Shown piece by piece: positions 8,178 to 17,130 of a DNA stretch of 64,000 nt. A program made the position numbers and the translations under genes. Each line of letters starts with the position of its first letter. The stretch's first letter is position 1. The DNA is from Desulfobulbus alkaliphilus (GTDB lineage: Bacteria; Desulfobacterota; Desulfobulbia; Desulfobulbales; Desulfobulbaceae). Location of the stretch: NCBI RefSeq assembly GCF_016918545.1, contig NZ_JAFFQC010000006.1, forward strand, positions 62,001-126,000, given 5' to 3'. A model generated the notes under the pieces. That model made no database searches. It worked only from the letters and a program-made list of their open reading frames with translations, and was not told the DNA's origin.

Positions 8178-9917
8178 ATGTTTTCTTTTCACCGTCTTTC
8201 TCCTTTGCTTGTCTTTATCCTGCTCTGCTCCTGCCCCTGGACTTCTTTTGCTCAGGAAGGTCAACAGCAGGCCCTGTCTGAACCTGCCGATGTGCTTGCA
8301 TCTTTATCTGAACATGAAGAAAGACTGCAGACGGCTCGTGGACAGTTGATCTCCATTGCCCAGGCTGTTCAGGATCGCAGGAAACATCTTGAAACCCTTC
8401 GCCAACAGATGGTTGACGCGGAGACAGCGTCGGAAAGAGCGGAAATCGAGGCAGAGATCGAGGAACTGGATAGACTGCTGCAAGCTGCGAGAACCACCTT
8501 TGAAACCGTCGCCACCGGTGGCGTCGACAGCAGTATATTTCGGGATGAACCGGAACAGCCGTTTAACTGGCAGCAGGATTTGTTTGAAATTGTCGAACCT
8601 TTTCTGGATCAGTTGAAAAAGATGACCGAGGTCCCGCGGAATATTGAACTGTTGAACCGGGAGATTCTCAAGGAACAAGCACGGCTGAGTACTGTTGATC
8701 GGGCTTTGAGCAACATTGTCAATGTCAAAGCCGGTGTTGAAGATGAACATGTTCGCGAGCGTCTCCAGAGGGTTGAACAAAACTGGCAGCAGCGTCGGGC
8801 CGAACTGCAACTGGAAATAGAATTGCTCGAGGCGCGGTTGCGTGAATTGCGTGAAGAGCGGGACACTTTTTTCAACATGCTCCATCAGGGCATGCTTTCT
8901 TTTGTGCAGGGAAGGGGCTTGATTCTGGTCCTGGCCATCGCGGTGACGGGCAGCGTCTGGTTCCTGCTGCAGAGTCTGCCCAGATTGTTGCGACGTAAAT
9001 CCACGGAGCAGGTTGTCGCTGTCCGTAAGCCTCATTCCCGGATGCTGACCATTGGCTATCAGGGGTTCTGCCTGCTCATGACCCTGTTTGCCCTGCTGTT
9101 GGTCCTCTATGTTTCCGGAGATTGGTTGCTTTTGGGCCTGGCCATGGTTATTCTGGTTCTGGTGGTACTCGGCTCGAGAACCTACCTGCCCAGGTTCATG
9201 ACCGAAACCCGGATGCTGTTGGATATGGGACCTGTCCGCGAAGGTGAACGGGTCCTGTTCAACGGTATTCCCTGGCAGGTCAAGACGTTGAACCTGTATT
9301 CCATTTTGTGCAATCCGGAATTGCAGGGCGGTGTTTTACGCCTGCCTTTAATCGAGCTGTCCGGTATGATCTCCAGACCGGATGACCCTGAAGAACCCTG
9401 GTTTCCGACGCGGAAAGGGGATTTTGTCATGCTCAATGACGGCACCTTCGGCCAGGTCCTCCTGCAGACACCGGAGATCGTCCAGCTCAAACATGTCGGC
9501 GCGGTGCGCACCTTCAGCACCGGCGATTTTCTGGCATGTTCGCCGCGTAATATTTCCCGGAATGGTTTCGGCTTTGCGGTGACCTTTGGTATTGACTATC
9601 AGCACCAGACCATTTGTCTGGATGTTGTCCCCGGTATTTTGGACGCAGCGGTTACGGAGGCTCTTCGGGCGTCTGCGGTGGGCGACGGACTGGAGTCGGT
9701 GCTTGTCGACTTCAAGGAAGCTGGTGCCTCATCTCTGGATTACATTATCTATGTAGGAATGAGCGGCAAGGTGGCTGATTCATACTGGACCGTGGGCCGT
9801 ATTATTCAGCAGACCTGTGTCCGGGTCTGCAATGAACGTGGCTGGGTTATCCCGTTCAGTCAGTTGACCGTGCACCAGGGGGAAGGATTTGACTCCTTGC
9901 GCGTCGCCAGGTCCTAA
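8178..9917 (+). CDS. MscS-like mechanosensitive channel protein with periplasmic coiled coil
   Basis: 579 aa from the ATG at 8178, which starts a signal peptide (MFSFHRLSPLLVFILLCSCP, cleavage predicted after TSFA). Residues about 25-235 are strongly helical and charged, with heptad-like runs, so a periplasmic coiled coil. Two or three membrane segments follow (about 245-345). The C-terminal third shows the MscS beta domain (REGERVLFNGIPWQV) and, unusually, a second similar segment (RKGDFVMLNDGTFGQV). It ends with the MscS alpha/beta fold and IPFSQLTVHQ, as in typical MscS proteins. The family gates on membrane tension. Its stop overlaps the start of tamA by 29 bases, implying translational coupling with an outer-membrane assembly pair. 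The start lacks an obvious ribosome-binding site. Confidence 0.75.
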   Translation: MFSFHRLSPLLVFILLCSCPWTSFAQEGQQQALSEPADVLASLSEHEERLQTARGQLISIAQAVQDRRKHLETLRQQMVDAETASERAEIEAEIEELDRLLQAARTTFETVATGGVDSSIFRDEPEQPFNWQQDLFEIVEPFLDQLKKMTEVPRNIELLNREILKEQARLSTVDRALSNIVNVKAGVEDEHVRERLQRVEQNWQQRRAELQLEIELLEARLRELREERDTFFNMLHQGMLSFVQGRGLILVLAIAVTGSVWFLLQSLPRLLRRKSTEQVVAVRKPHSRMLTIGYQGFCLLMTLFALLLVLYVSGDWLLLGLAMVILVLVVLGSRTYLPRFMTETRMLLDMGPVREGERVLFNGIPWQVKTLNLYSILCNPELQGGVLRLPLIELSGMISRPDDPEEPWFPTRKGDFVMLNDGTFGQVLLQTPEIVQLKHVGAVRTFSTGDFLACSPRNISRNGFGFAVTFGIDYQHQTICLDVVPGILDAAVTEALRASAVGDGLESVLVDFKEAGASSLDYIIYVGMSGKVADSYWTVGRIIQQTCVRVCNERGWVIPFSQLTVHQGEGFDSLRVARS

Positions 9918-11772
9918 CGGCCCCCTTGTCAAAGGGGTCATTGGCGCGGTGCTGTTGAGCACCTGCCTGGGATTGTTCCCGGTCGTGCTGCAGGCAGCGC
10001 TCAATAATCAACTCATCGACCTGCTGCCCAATGTTCTGCGCGAAGCAGTTTTCGGTTCGAAACCCTACGATGTGGAAGTACGGGGCGACATGGATGCAGC
10101 CCTCAGGGAGATACTGTTTTTTGTCTCCGAGACCCAATCCCTTCAGGATCGTCCACCTGCCAGCCCCGAGATGCTGGATCGACGTGCTCGCCTCGACATA
10201 CCACGAATGCAGCGGGCACTGCGCTCCGAAGGCTATTATGATGGCCAGGTCGAGGCCAGGGTGGATCATACCGTCACTCCGCCTCTGGTTATCTTTGAGG
10301 TGCGAACCGGACCACCCTATATTTTGCACACTGTCGACTTTAAAATCCTCGAATCCTCGGACGACAGCAAAATTCCCCGAATGACCGCCGAGGCCGCTGG
10401 CCTTGCCATCGGTCAAAGAGCCCGGGCCCCGGAAATTGAACGGGGTGCATCCAGAGTGCAGAGATTTCTGCGTGAAAATGGATATCCCTTTCCCGTGGTC
10501 AGCCTGGGGGAAGTTGTTGTGGTGCATGCGGGTCGAACCATGACCGTCCGCTTTACGGTGGTCCCCGGACCGAAGGCTGTTTTTGGTCCGGTTGAGGTCA
10601 AGGGGAAGCAGCGTGTGGTTCCCGAGTATATCATGACCCGCGTGCCCTGGAGCGAAGGGCAGTTGTTTCAGGCATCACTGTTGAACAGTCTGCACAACCG
10701 GTTGATGCAGGATGGTCTGTTTGCCACGGTGAATATTACCTATCCGGAACAATCATTGCCCGATGCATCTCGGGAGGAGCTGGTACTGCCGGTGACCATT
10801 ACCGTGGCCGAGCGGGTGCCGCGGACCATCAAGGCAGGTCTGGCCTACGATACCGATATTGGCCTTGGAACGGTTCTGGACTGGGAGCACCGAAACCTGT
10901 TTGGTCAGGCCGAGCGCTTGCGAACCCGCCTGGTTTTGGCGGAAAAGGAGCAGGCGTTGTCATCCGATCTCCGGTTGCTGCATTTTCTCCATGAGCAGCA
11001 ATCTCTGAATATTGCCGCTGCAATCGGCCGGGAGCAAACGGAAGCCTACGATAAAGAGTATGTTGCCGCGGGAGCGGCCCTTTTTCGCCAACTGGGAGAA
11101 ACCTGGTCAGCTGGGATTGGCGTCAAATATGGCTACAGTGAAACCACTCAGGGCGGCGTTACCCAGGATTACGGCCTTTTTTCCGTGCCCGGCGAACTTG
11201 CCTGGGACAAGCGCAACGACCTGCTTGATCCTGTCCGTGGGTGGCATGCCTTGGTCAGGGCCGAGCCGTTTATTGATACCTTGGAAACAGGAACGCGCTT
11301 TTTCAAGGTCTCCGGTGGGTTGAGCGCCTATGTTCCATTTTTTACCGATAATCGACTCGTTCTGGCGGGACGGGGCATGGTAGGTTCGATTATGGGTGAG
11401 TCCAGTCGTAACCTGCCTCCGAATGAGCGCTATTATGTCGGTGGTGGGGGATCCGTCCGTGGGTACGCTTATCAGTCCATTGGCCCGGAGGAAGACGGGG
11501 TTGTGATCGGCGGGCGGAGCGCGGTGGAATGCAGTGTGGAGTTGCGGCTGCGCATGAGGAAAAATTTCGGTCTGGTCGGTTTCCTTGACGGCGGCCAGGT
11601 TTTTCCCGGTTCTCAGTTGCAATGGGAGGACGATTTTTTCTGGGGAGCAGGACTTGGGGTACGGTATTTCACTGATTTTGCTCCCATCCGCCTGGATGTG
11701 GCCATCCCGCTCAACAAGCGCGACAAGGACGATTCTTTTCAGGTGTATGTAAGCATTGGCCAGGCATTTTAA
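9889..11772 (+). CDS. tamA: Outer-membrane assembly protein TamA (BamA/Omp85 family)
   Basis: 627 aa from TTG at 9889, with GGAAGGA just before it; a GTG further downstream (within GAVLL) is an alternative. A signal peptide (hydrophobic VIGAVLLSTCLGLFPVVLQA) precedes about three POTRA domains (to roughly residue 300, e.g. ALRSEGYYDGQVEA and FLRENGYPFPVV), then a 16-strand beta barrel. The Omp85 signature loop GGGGSVRGY lies near residue 518, and the chain ends with a terminal aromatic (SIGQAF). TamA is the outer-membrane half of the translocation and assembly module that works with TamB in transport of lipids or outer-membrane proteins. Its TAA overlaps the ATG of tamB, so the pair is coupled. 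Confidence 0.9.
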   Translation: MTPCASPGPNGPLVKGVIGAVLLSTCLGLFPVVLQAALNNQLIDLLPNVLREAVFGSKPYDVEVRGDMDAALREILFFVSETQSLQDRPPASPEMLDRRARLDIPRMQRALRSEGYYDGQVEARVDHTVTPPLVIFEVRTGPPYILHTVDFKILESSDDSKIPRMTAEAAGLAIGQRARAPEIERGASRVQRFLRENGYPFPVVSLGEVVVVHAGRTMTVRFTVVPGPKAVFGPVEVKGKQRVVPEYIMTRVPWSEGQLFQASLLNSLHNRLMQDGLFATVNITYPEQSLPDASREELVLPVTITVAERVPRTIKAGLAYDTDIGLGTVLDWEHRNLFGQAERLRTRLVLAEKEQALSSDLRLLHFLHEQQSLNIAAAIGREQTEAYDKEYVAAGAALFRQLGETWSAGIGVKYGYSETTQGGVTQDYGLFSVPGELAWDKRNDLLDPVRGWHALVRAEPFIDTLETGTRFFKVSGGLSAYVPFFTDNRLVLAGRGMVGSIMGESSRNLPPNERYYVGGGGSVRGYAYQSIGPEEDGVVIGGRSAVECSVELRLRMRKNFGLVGFLDGGQVFPGSQLQWEDDFFWGAGLGVRYFTDFAPIRLDVAIPLNKRDKDDSFQVYVSIGQAF

Positions 11773-14700
11773 TGGAAAAAGCAAGGAAGTCATCTGAGCG
11801 AATATCCCGACCCTGGTGGTTGTACCTGCTTTTCGGGCCACCGTTGGTTCTCTGTGTTTTTCTGCTGCTCATCCTGCTGCTGTTGCGCACTGATTCAGGG
11901 CTGCAGTACGCTGAACACCTGGCCAACCGGATGCTGCTATCGGTGCCGGAACAACGGATAACCCTTTCCGGTCTGCACGGGCGCTTTCCCTTTGATCTGC
12001 GGCTGGACGAGTTGCGATTGGCTGATGTCGATGGCGGGTGGCTGGAAATCAGCGGGCTTGTTTTGCACTGGTCCGGCCGCGATCTGTTGGCGGCAAAGCT
12101 GCGCGTGGTCGAACTCAGTGCCAGGCAGGTGATGCTGCATCGGTTGCCCACCGGCGAAGACAGAGAGGAACCTGTGCTCCGGGATCGAAAGCCTGTCCAA
12201 CTGCCGACCCTGCCGGAGACTTATTTTCAGGCAGCCGTGGATCGGCTGACTGTGGAAAAAATCAGCCTCGCAGAGGCCGTGACCGGCCGGCAGACCCTGT
12301 TGCGATTCGACGGGGACCTGGAGACCGGTCGTGGCGGGGTCAAGATGAACCTGCGCCTGGAGGCGCTGGAGGGTCCATCAGCGCTGCTCCTCGTCCAGGC
12401 AGGATTCAAACCTGAAACCGATACCCTGAACCTGGGCGTGGATTTTCAGGATCCCGGAGGGGTATTTGCCACCCTCCTTGGCCTGCCGGCAGCCACGCCG
12501 CTGCAAGGTCGATTTGCCGGTGACGGGCCACCGACCTCGTGGACCGGCTCGTTCCAGATCCAGGCCGGCACTCTGTTTTCATTGGCAAGCGAGGTGGCCT
12601 TGGACTGGCAGGAGTATCCGAAGTTGGATTGGGCCGGCAGTTTTGTTGTCGATGCTTCTCTGTTGCCTGAGCCAGTCAGCGCCTACCTGCCCGAGACTGG
12701 CTTTCGGCTGGCTGTTGCTTTGCCCATGGCCGATCAGGTCAGGTTTGAAAACCTGACCATTGAAAATGCGGCGGCCAGAGCCGCTCTCAACGCTGACTTG
12801 GATTTGTCTCAAGGCCTATCCCAGGGTGCCGTGCAGCTGGATATTCTCGAAACCGCCCCTTTGAATCAACAGCTGGGGCTCGACCTGGGGCCGAATCTCC
12901 TTTTTCAGGCATCCTTTTCCGGTCCCATGACTGCGCCTGATATCCGCGGCAATCTGACCATGGGAGACATTGTCGCCGATCCTGTTCGGATTGGCACCCT
13001 GGAACTGGATACAACCATCACCTTTCTTCAGGAATATGACCGGCAGGGCATAACCGCCACGGGAGCGCTTCGCACCCGCGGTCTGCAGCTCCCTGATGCG
13101 GTTCCATCCCAGACCCTGAACGTAGATTTTACCCTCGATTTTTTTCCGGAACTTAAGCAGCTCGTATTGCAAAGCCTGGTGCTGGAGGCCGACGGTCTCA
13201 CTGTCGATGTGGACGCGAGATTGTCGCTGGAAAGCAGTCGCCTGGCAGCAAACCTCAGCCTGCCCTCGACCGCACTCCAGCCCTGGCTTGCGGCCCACGG
13301 CCTGGAGTATTCCGGCGAGGTTTTTCTCCGAGTCGCGGCCCACGGGACCCTCCAGCCTCTGGCCGTGGATATTGATGTCCACACCGGTCTGGAAAAGCTC
13401 GCCGGACTGCCCGGGCCAGTGGCTGACATCCTGGGAGAATCCGTCTCGTTCCAGGCGATGGTTAACCTGATGGGACCGCAAGGTGACAGCGACCCTGGTG
13501 GTTTGAGCCTGATCCAGATCAAGGATGTCCATCTCCAAGCCAAGGAACTGCAATTATCCGGCAGTAGCGATTTTGCTCCACAGAGCCAGTACCTGAATAC
13601 CATGGTCCGCCTCGAAATCATTGATCTGGCCCGGGCTGTTCCCGATCTGGACCCTGGGTTGAGCGGCACCATGCTCCTTGATGCCCGGCTTGAAGGGACT
13701 CTGGACCACGATCTCTCCCTCGAAGCCACCCTCTTAAGCGATGATCTTGACTTGAACGGGATACAGGTCAGACCGCTGCGGGTGGCGCTGCTGGCAGAGA
13801 GTCTCACCGACAAACCGAGGGGAAACATATCCTTTTCGGCGCTTCTTTCCGAACTGGCCCTGTCTGGTCAATCTGACTTCACCCTGGAGACAGATATCTT
13901 TACCTTCTCTGACCTGTGGCTGGGTTTTCCCGACGGCTCTGTGCAAGGTCTGGGGGAAATCGATCTCGAAAGCGGAATAGTCACAGTAGATCTGGACGGC
14001 CGAATCGCCGACATCAACCCTTTGGCAGGGATGGCCGGTCTGGACCTGTATGGTGCCCTTGGTGTCCAGGTTGTCTCCCAGCCCGGTTCAGCGGGAGAAC
14101 AGAATGCGCATCTCATGGTTGAATTGACTGATTTTACTGCTGATTTCGGTGCGCTGCGTTCTTTGTCGCTGCAGGTGGAGGCCATGGATCTTTTGGCAGA
14201 TCCTGAACTGGATGCCACTGTGATTATTCAAAGTTTTCAGTCTGGAGCAACGCAGATCGAGACTTTGACCGCCCGGGTCAATGGGACAGTCGATGAACTG
14301 GCCATGCACCTGACCACCAGAGGGCAGCTTCTTCATGCCTTTGACCTCGATCTGCAGGCTTCCTATTCAGCCCCGGCCGCGGCAACTGCTGCCCATGTGG
14401 TTGAAGTGCACCGTCTGGGAGGGATATGGGCGGATCAGACACTTTCCCTGGTCGCACCCGCTCAGGTGGTTCGCACAGTGAGCGATCTCAGGGTTTCGCC
14501 GCTGCGGCTCGAAATTGGTCAGGCGAGTATTGGTGGGCAATTGTTTCTTGACCAGGAGGTCACTGACCTGCATCTGACCGTCAATGAGCTGCCCCTGGCC
14601 TTGCTGACCTCCGAGGTTCTGGGGACCTTATCAGCCGAGGCAAAACTTGCCGGGCCGCTCTCAGCCATAGGTGCTGATTTTACCCTGCGCGGCAGGAACA

Positions 14701-16208
14701 TTCGACCTTCTCGGTTCCAGGGGGGCGAGGATCTGGCTGTGGATCTGCAGCTTGATGCAGGCGTCGATGCCGGCGAATTTTTCATTGCCGGCAGTGTGTA
14801 CAGGGCGGGGGAGGGACACCCCCTGCTTCAGGGGTGGGGACGAACGGCGGCACGTTTTGCCCTGGAACCCTTTGATCTCGACATGCCCGCGGAAGGGATG
14901 GTGGATGCTGGAGTGCATGGAACGCTTGATCTGCATTGGCTGGGCAACGTACTGCTGCCTGAAACCCAGTTACTCACTGGTGACATAGAGCTTGATATCA
15001 CGCTCACTGGACCCTTGTCGGCTCCTGTATCCTCAGGCCATATCAGCGTTGCCGCCGCCGGCTACCATCATCTGCAGCAGGGCATTCTTTTGCGTAATAT
15101 AGCAGCGGACCTGAACCTGGATACAAACAGACTCCATTTGCAGGCTCTCAGCGCGGAGGATGGTCATGGCGGTACCCTGTCAGGCAATGGTCAAATCCGG
15201 CTTGATCCTGAAGATGGATTTCCCTTCAGCTTTTCCCTGCAGAGTTCGGGTTTACGACTTCTCGACAGCAATCTGGTCACTGCCACCCTTGCGGAACTGC
15301 AGCTGGATATCTCCGGATCAACCGCCGAACAGATGGTCCAGGGGCTACTGGCCTTTGCCAGTGTCGAAATTCGACTCACCGACCTGGGCGGTCCTGCCAT
15401 AGTGGAACTGGATGTCATCGAAGTGGCTGATTTGGCCAACCTCACAGATTGTGACCGGGTCGAACCGGTGACAGCCATTGCCGATGCCCCCTCATCACTT
15501 CTTTTGGACGTGGAAGCGCTATTTCCTGCCAGAGTCTTTGTCCGTGGTCGAGGGCTTGACTCGGAATGGGGCGGCCGCCTCCATATCACCGAAAGTGCCC
15601 AGGCCCCAGTGGTGCGGGGGGATATCAACCTGCAGCGGGGCCGCCTGGACCTGGTGGGGAAACGATTTACCTTGTCGGAGGAGAGTGTCATTCAGTTTGT
15701 CGGCACCCAGCCGCCGATGCCTTATGTAGACGTGCGGGCCACGCAAATCGGCCAGGATGGGGACACCTTTACCCTCAATGTTCGCGGAGTGGCACCGGAT
15801 ATTGACATTCATCTCAGTTCGGATCCGTATCTGCCTGAAGATGAAATACTTGCCCGGATGCTTTTTGGCCGGACCCTGACCAGCCTCACTCCGATCCAGG
15901 CGGCCAAGTTGGCCCTGGCTGCCCGTGAACTCACCGGCCAGAGTGGGGGGCTGGAGGTTTTTGACGTTGCCCGCAATATTTTTCAGCTCGATGATCTCGA
16001 CATCGTTTCCGGTGAACAGGACAATAACATGCGCCTGCGGACCGGAAAATATCTCACTGAACGGGTCTATCTGCGCCTGGAGAGCGACCTGACTACCGGC
16101 GACGAACAGGTTTCAGTCGATGTGGATTTGACCCCGAAAATCAATGTGGAAAGTAGACTGGGCCACAGGGGAAGTGGGTTGGGGCTGTTCTGGAAGCGGG
16201 ATTATTGA
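11772..16208 (+). CDS. tamB: Translocation/assembly module protein TamB (AsmA-like, DUF490)
   Basis: 1478 aa, longer than E. coli TamB (1259 aa). One N-terminal membrane anchor (about 14-37, WWLYLLFGPPLVLCVFLLLI) is followed by a very long series of amphipathic beta strands (repeated L-x-L-D and V-x-L-D patterns), the expected elongated periplasmic beta-taco. The C-terminal DUF490 domain contains GDINLQRGRLDLVGKRF, DIDIHLSSDPYLPEDEILARM and the LFGRTLTSLTPIQAAKLA helix near residue 1360. TamB bridges the inner membrane to TamA and is linked to phospholipid transport to the outer membrane. The ATG overlaps the TAA of tamA (TAATG). A perfect hairpin follows at 16235. Confidence 0.92.
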   Translation: MEKARKSSERISRPWWLYLLFGPPLVLCVFLLLILLLLRTDSGLQYAEHLANRMLLSVPEQRITLSGLHGRFPFDLRLDELRLADVDGGWLEISGLVLHWSGRDLLAAKLRVVELSARQVMLHRLPTGEDREEPVLRDRKPVQLPTLPETYFQAAVDRLTVEKISLAEAVTGRQTLLRFDGDLETGRGGVKMNLRLEALEGPSALLLVQAGFKPETDTLNLGVDFQDPGGVFATLLGLPAATPLQGRFAGDGPPTSWTGSFQIQAGTLFSLASEVALDWQEYPKLDWAGSFVVDASLLPEPVSAYLPETGFRLAVALPMADQVRFENLTIENAAARAALNADLDLSQGLSQGAVQLDILETAPLNQQLGLDLGPNLLFQASFSGPMTAPDIRGNLTMGDIVADPVRIGTLELDTTITFLQEYDRQGITATGALRTRGLQLPDAVPSQTLNVDFTLDFFPELKQLVLQSLVLEADGLTVDVDARLSLESSRLAANLSLPSTALQPWLAAHGLEYSGEVFLRVAAHGTLQPLAVDIDVHTGLEKLAGLPGPVADILGESVSFQAMVNLMGPQGDSDPGGLSLIQIKDVHLQAKELQLSGSSDFAPQSQYLNTMVRLEIIDLARAVPDLDPGLSGTMLLDARLEGTLDHDLSLEATLLSDDLDLNGIQVRPLRVALLAESLTDKPRGNISFSALLSELALSGQSDFTLETDIFTFSDLWLGFPDGSVQGLGEIDLESGIVTVDLDGRIADINPLAGMAGLDLYGALGVQVVSQPGSAGEQNAHLMVELTDFTADFGALRSLSLQVEAMDLLADPELDATVIIQSFQSGATQIETLTARVNGTVDELAMHLTTRGQLLHAFDLDLQASYSAPAAATAAHVVEVHRLGGIWADQTLSLVAPAQVVRTVSDLRVSPLRLEIGQASIGGQLFLDQEVTDLHLTVNELPLALLTSEVLGTLSAEAKLAGPLSAIGADFTLRGRNIRPSRFQGGEDLAVDLQLDAGVDAGEFFIAGSVYRAGEGHPLLQGWGRTAARFALEPFDLDMPAEGMVDAGVHGTLDLHWLGNVLLPETQLLTGDIELDITLTGPLSAPVSSGHISVAAAGYHHLQQGILLRNIAADLNLDTNRLHLQALSAEDGHGGTLSGNGQIRLDPEDGFPFSFSLQSSGLRLLDSNLVTATLAELQLDISGSTAEQMVQGLLAFASVEIRLTDLGGPAIVELDVIEVADLANLTDCDRVEPVTAIADAPSSLLLDVEALFPARVFVRGRGLDSEWGGRLHITESAQAPVVRGDINLQRGRLDLVGKRFTLSEESVIQFVGTQPPMPYVDVRATQIGQDGDTFTLNVRGVAPDIDIHLSSDPYLPEDEILARMLFGRTLTSLTPIQAAKLALAARELTGQSGGLEVFDVARNIFQLDDLDIVSGEQDNNMRLRTGKYLTERVYLRLESDLTTGDEQVSVDVDLTPKINVESRLGHRGSGLGLFWKRDY

Positions 16209-16234
16209 GTGCGGGGGAAGGAGGTGTTCAGGTG

Positions 16235-16264
16235 TTCCCTGCCGCTCCGGGAAGCGGCAGGGAA
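16235..16264. terminator. Hairpin between convergent genes
   Basis: Perfect 12-bp stem TTCCCTGCCGCT / AGCGGCAGGGAA (16235-16246, 16253-16264) with a 6-base loop. No long T run on either side. Position between tamB and the convergent ferredoxin gene supports a terminator. Confidence 0.55.
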
Positions 16265-16277
16265 GAGATCAGGCCTT

Positions 16278-17087
16278 CTACTCCTTGTCTTTCTTGTCGT
16301 CTTGCAATGATTTGATCAGCAGACCTCCAGCCAGACCGAGGAGACCTAGTTCCTTGACCTGGTTTTTAGCGGTCAGCGACATCTTGGTCATCAGACCGCG
16401 ACGCAGGGAGACAACAGGCATCTCCTGGGGCGCGGATTGCATCAGCAGCTCCATATCCGCTTTTTTACTGCCAAAATAGAGGCCGTGGGGGCCGATCTGG
16501 ACGGCATCTGAAGTCAGGCCCACCGCACCTTTTTTGACATATTGGGACGGCTCGGAATCCGGGTCATCGAGGTCGCCGAAGATCCGGGCCCGGGCCAGGC
16601 AGGTCTGCACACAGGAGGGCTCCAGCCCTTCGGCAACCCGCGGCATGCAGTAGGTGCATTTGTCGGCTTTGCCCAGGCTGGTCTCATCGGCCAAGGCCTC
16701 GTTGATGTAGCGGGCATCGTAGGGACAGGCATCGCGACAGGCCCCGCAACCGATGCAGCGTGCCGTATCGATCTGGACTGTGCCGTTGAAAGGATCTCTC
16801 CAGGTGGCGGAGACCTCCATGGTGACGGTTTTACCGCTTCTGGCATCCCGCATGGTCATTCTGACCGGATCAGCGGGACAAACCGGAACACAGGGCGGAT
16901 CCGCACAGTGGTTGCAGAGACCGGGGTAATACGTATAGGCCATACCCGCTGAGGTCATGCTCGGCCCCAGGCGGTGGACCCAGTTGCGGTTGAATTGAGC
17001 AGGAACCTCCCACTCGGCCTTGCAGGCTATCACGCAGGCATGACAACCCACACACCTGTTGATATCTATAATCATACCAAATTGCAT
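16278..17087 (-). CDS. Four-cluster ferredoxin subunit of Mo-oxidoreductase (DmsB/PsrB-like)
   Basis: 269 aa. Four [4Fe-4S] Cys groups are visible: CVGCHACVIAC near residue 12, CNHCADPPCVPVCP near 58, CIGCGACRDACP near 111, and the split CTYC...CVQTC near 143. This is the standard electron-transfer subunit of DMSO-reductase-family enzymes. There is no signal peptide, as expected for a protein co-exported with its Tat-dependent catalytic partner, encoded immediately upstream. The C-terminal 40 residues hold a short hydrophobic stretch (ELGLLGLAGGLLI) followed by a Lys/Asp tail, which may be a weak anchor. No NrfD/DmsC-type membrane subunit gene follows; the next gene is the convergent tamB. 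Confidence 0.88.
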   Translation of the reverse strand: MQFGMIIDINRCVGCHACVIACKAEWEVPAQFNRNWVHRLGPSMTSAGMAYTYYPGLCNHCADPPCVPVCPADPVRMTMRDARSGKTVTMEVSATWRDPFNGTVQIDTARCIGCGACRDACPYDARYINEALADETSLGKADKCTYCMPRVAEGLEPSCVQTCLARARIFGDLDDPDSEPSQYVKKGAVGLTSDAVQIGPHGLYFGSKKADMELLMQSAPQEMPVVSLRRGLMTKMSLTAKNQVKELGLLGLAGGLLIKSLQDDKKDKE

Positions 17088-17130
17088 AGGTACTCTCCTT
17101 CAGAGATGGTCGTATCAGGCAGTTGAGATA

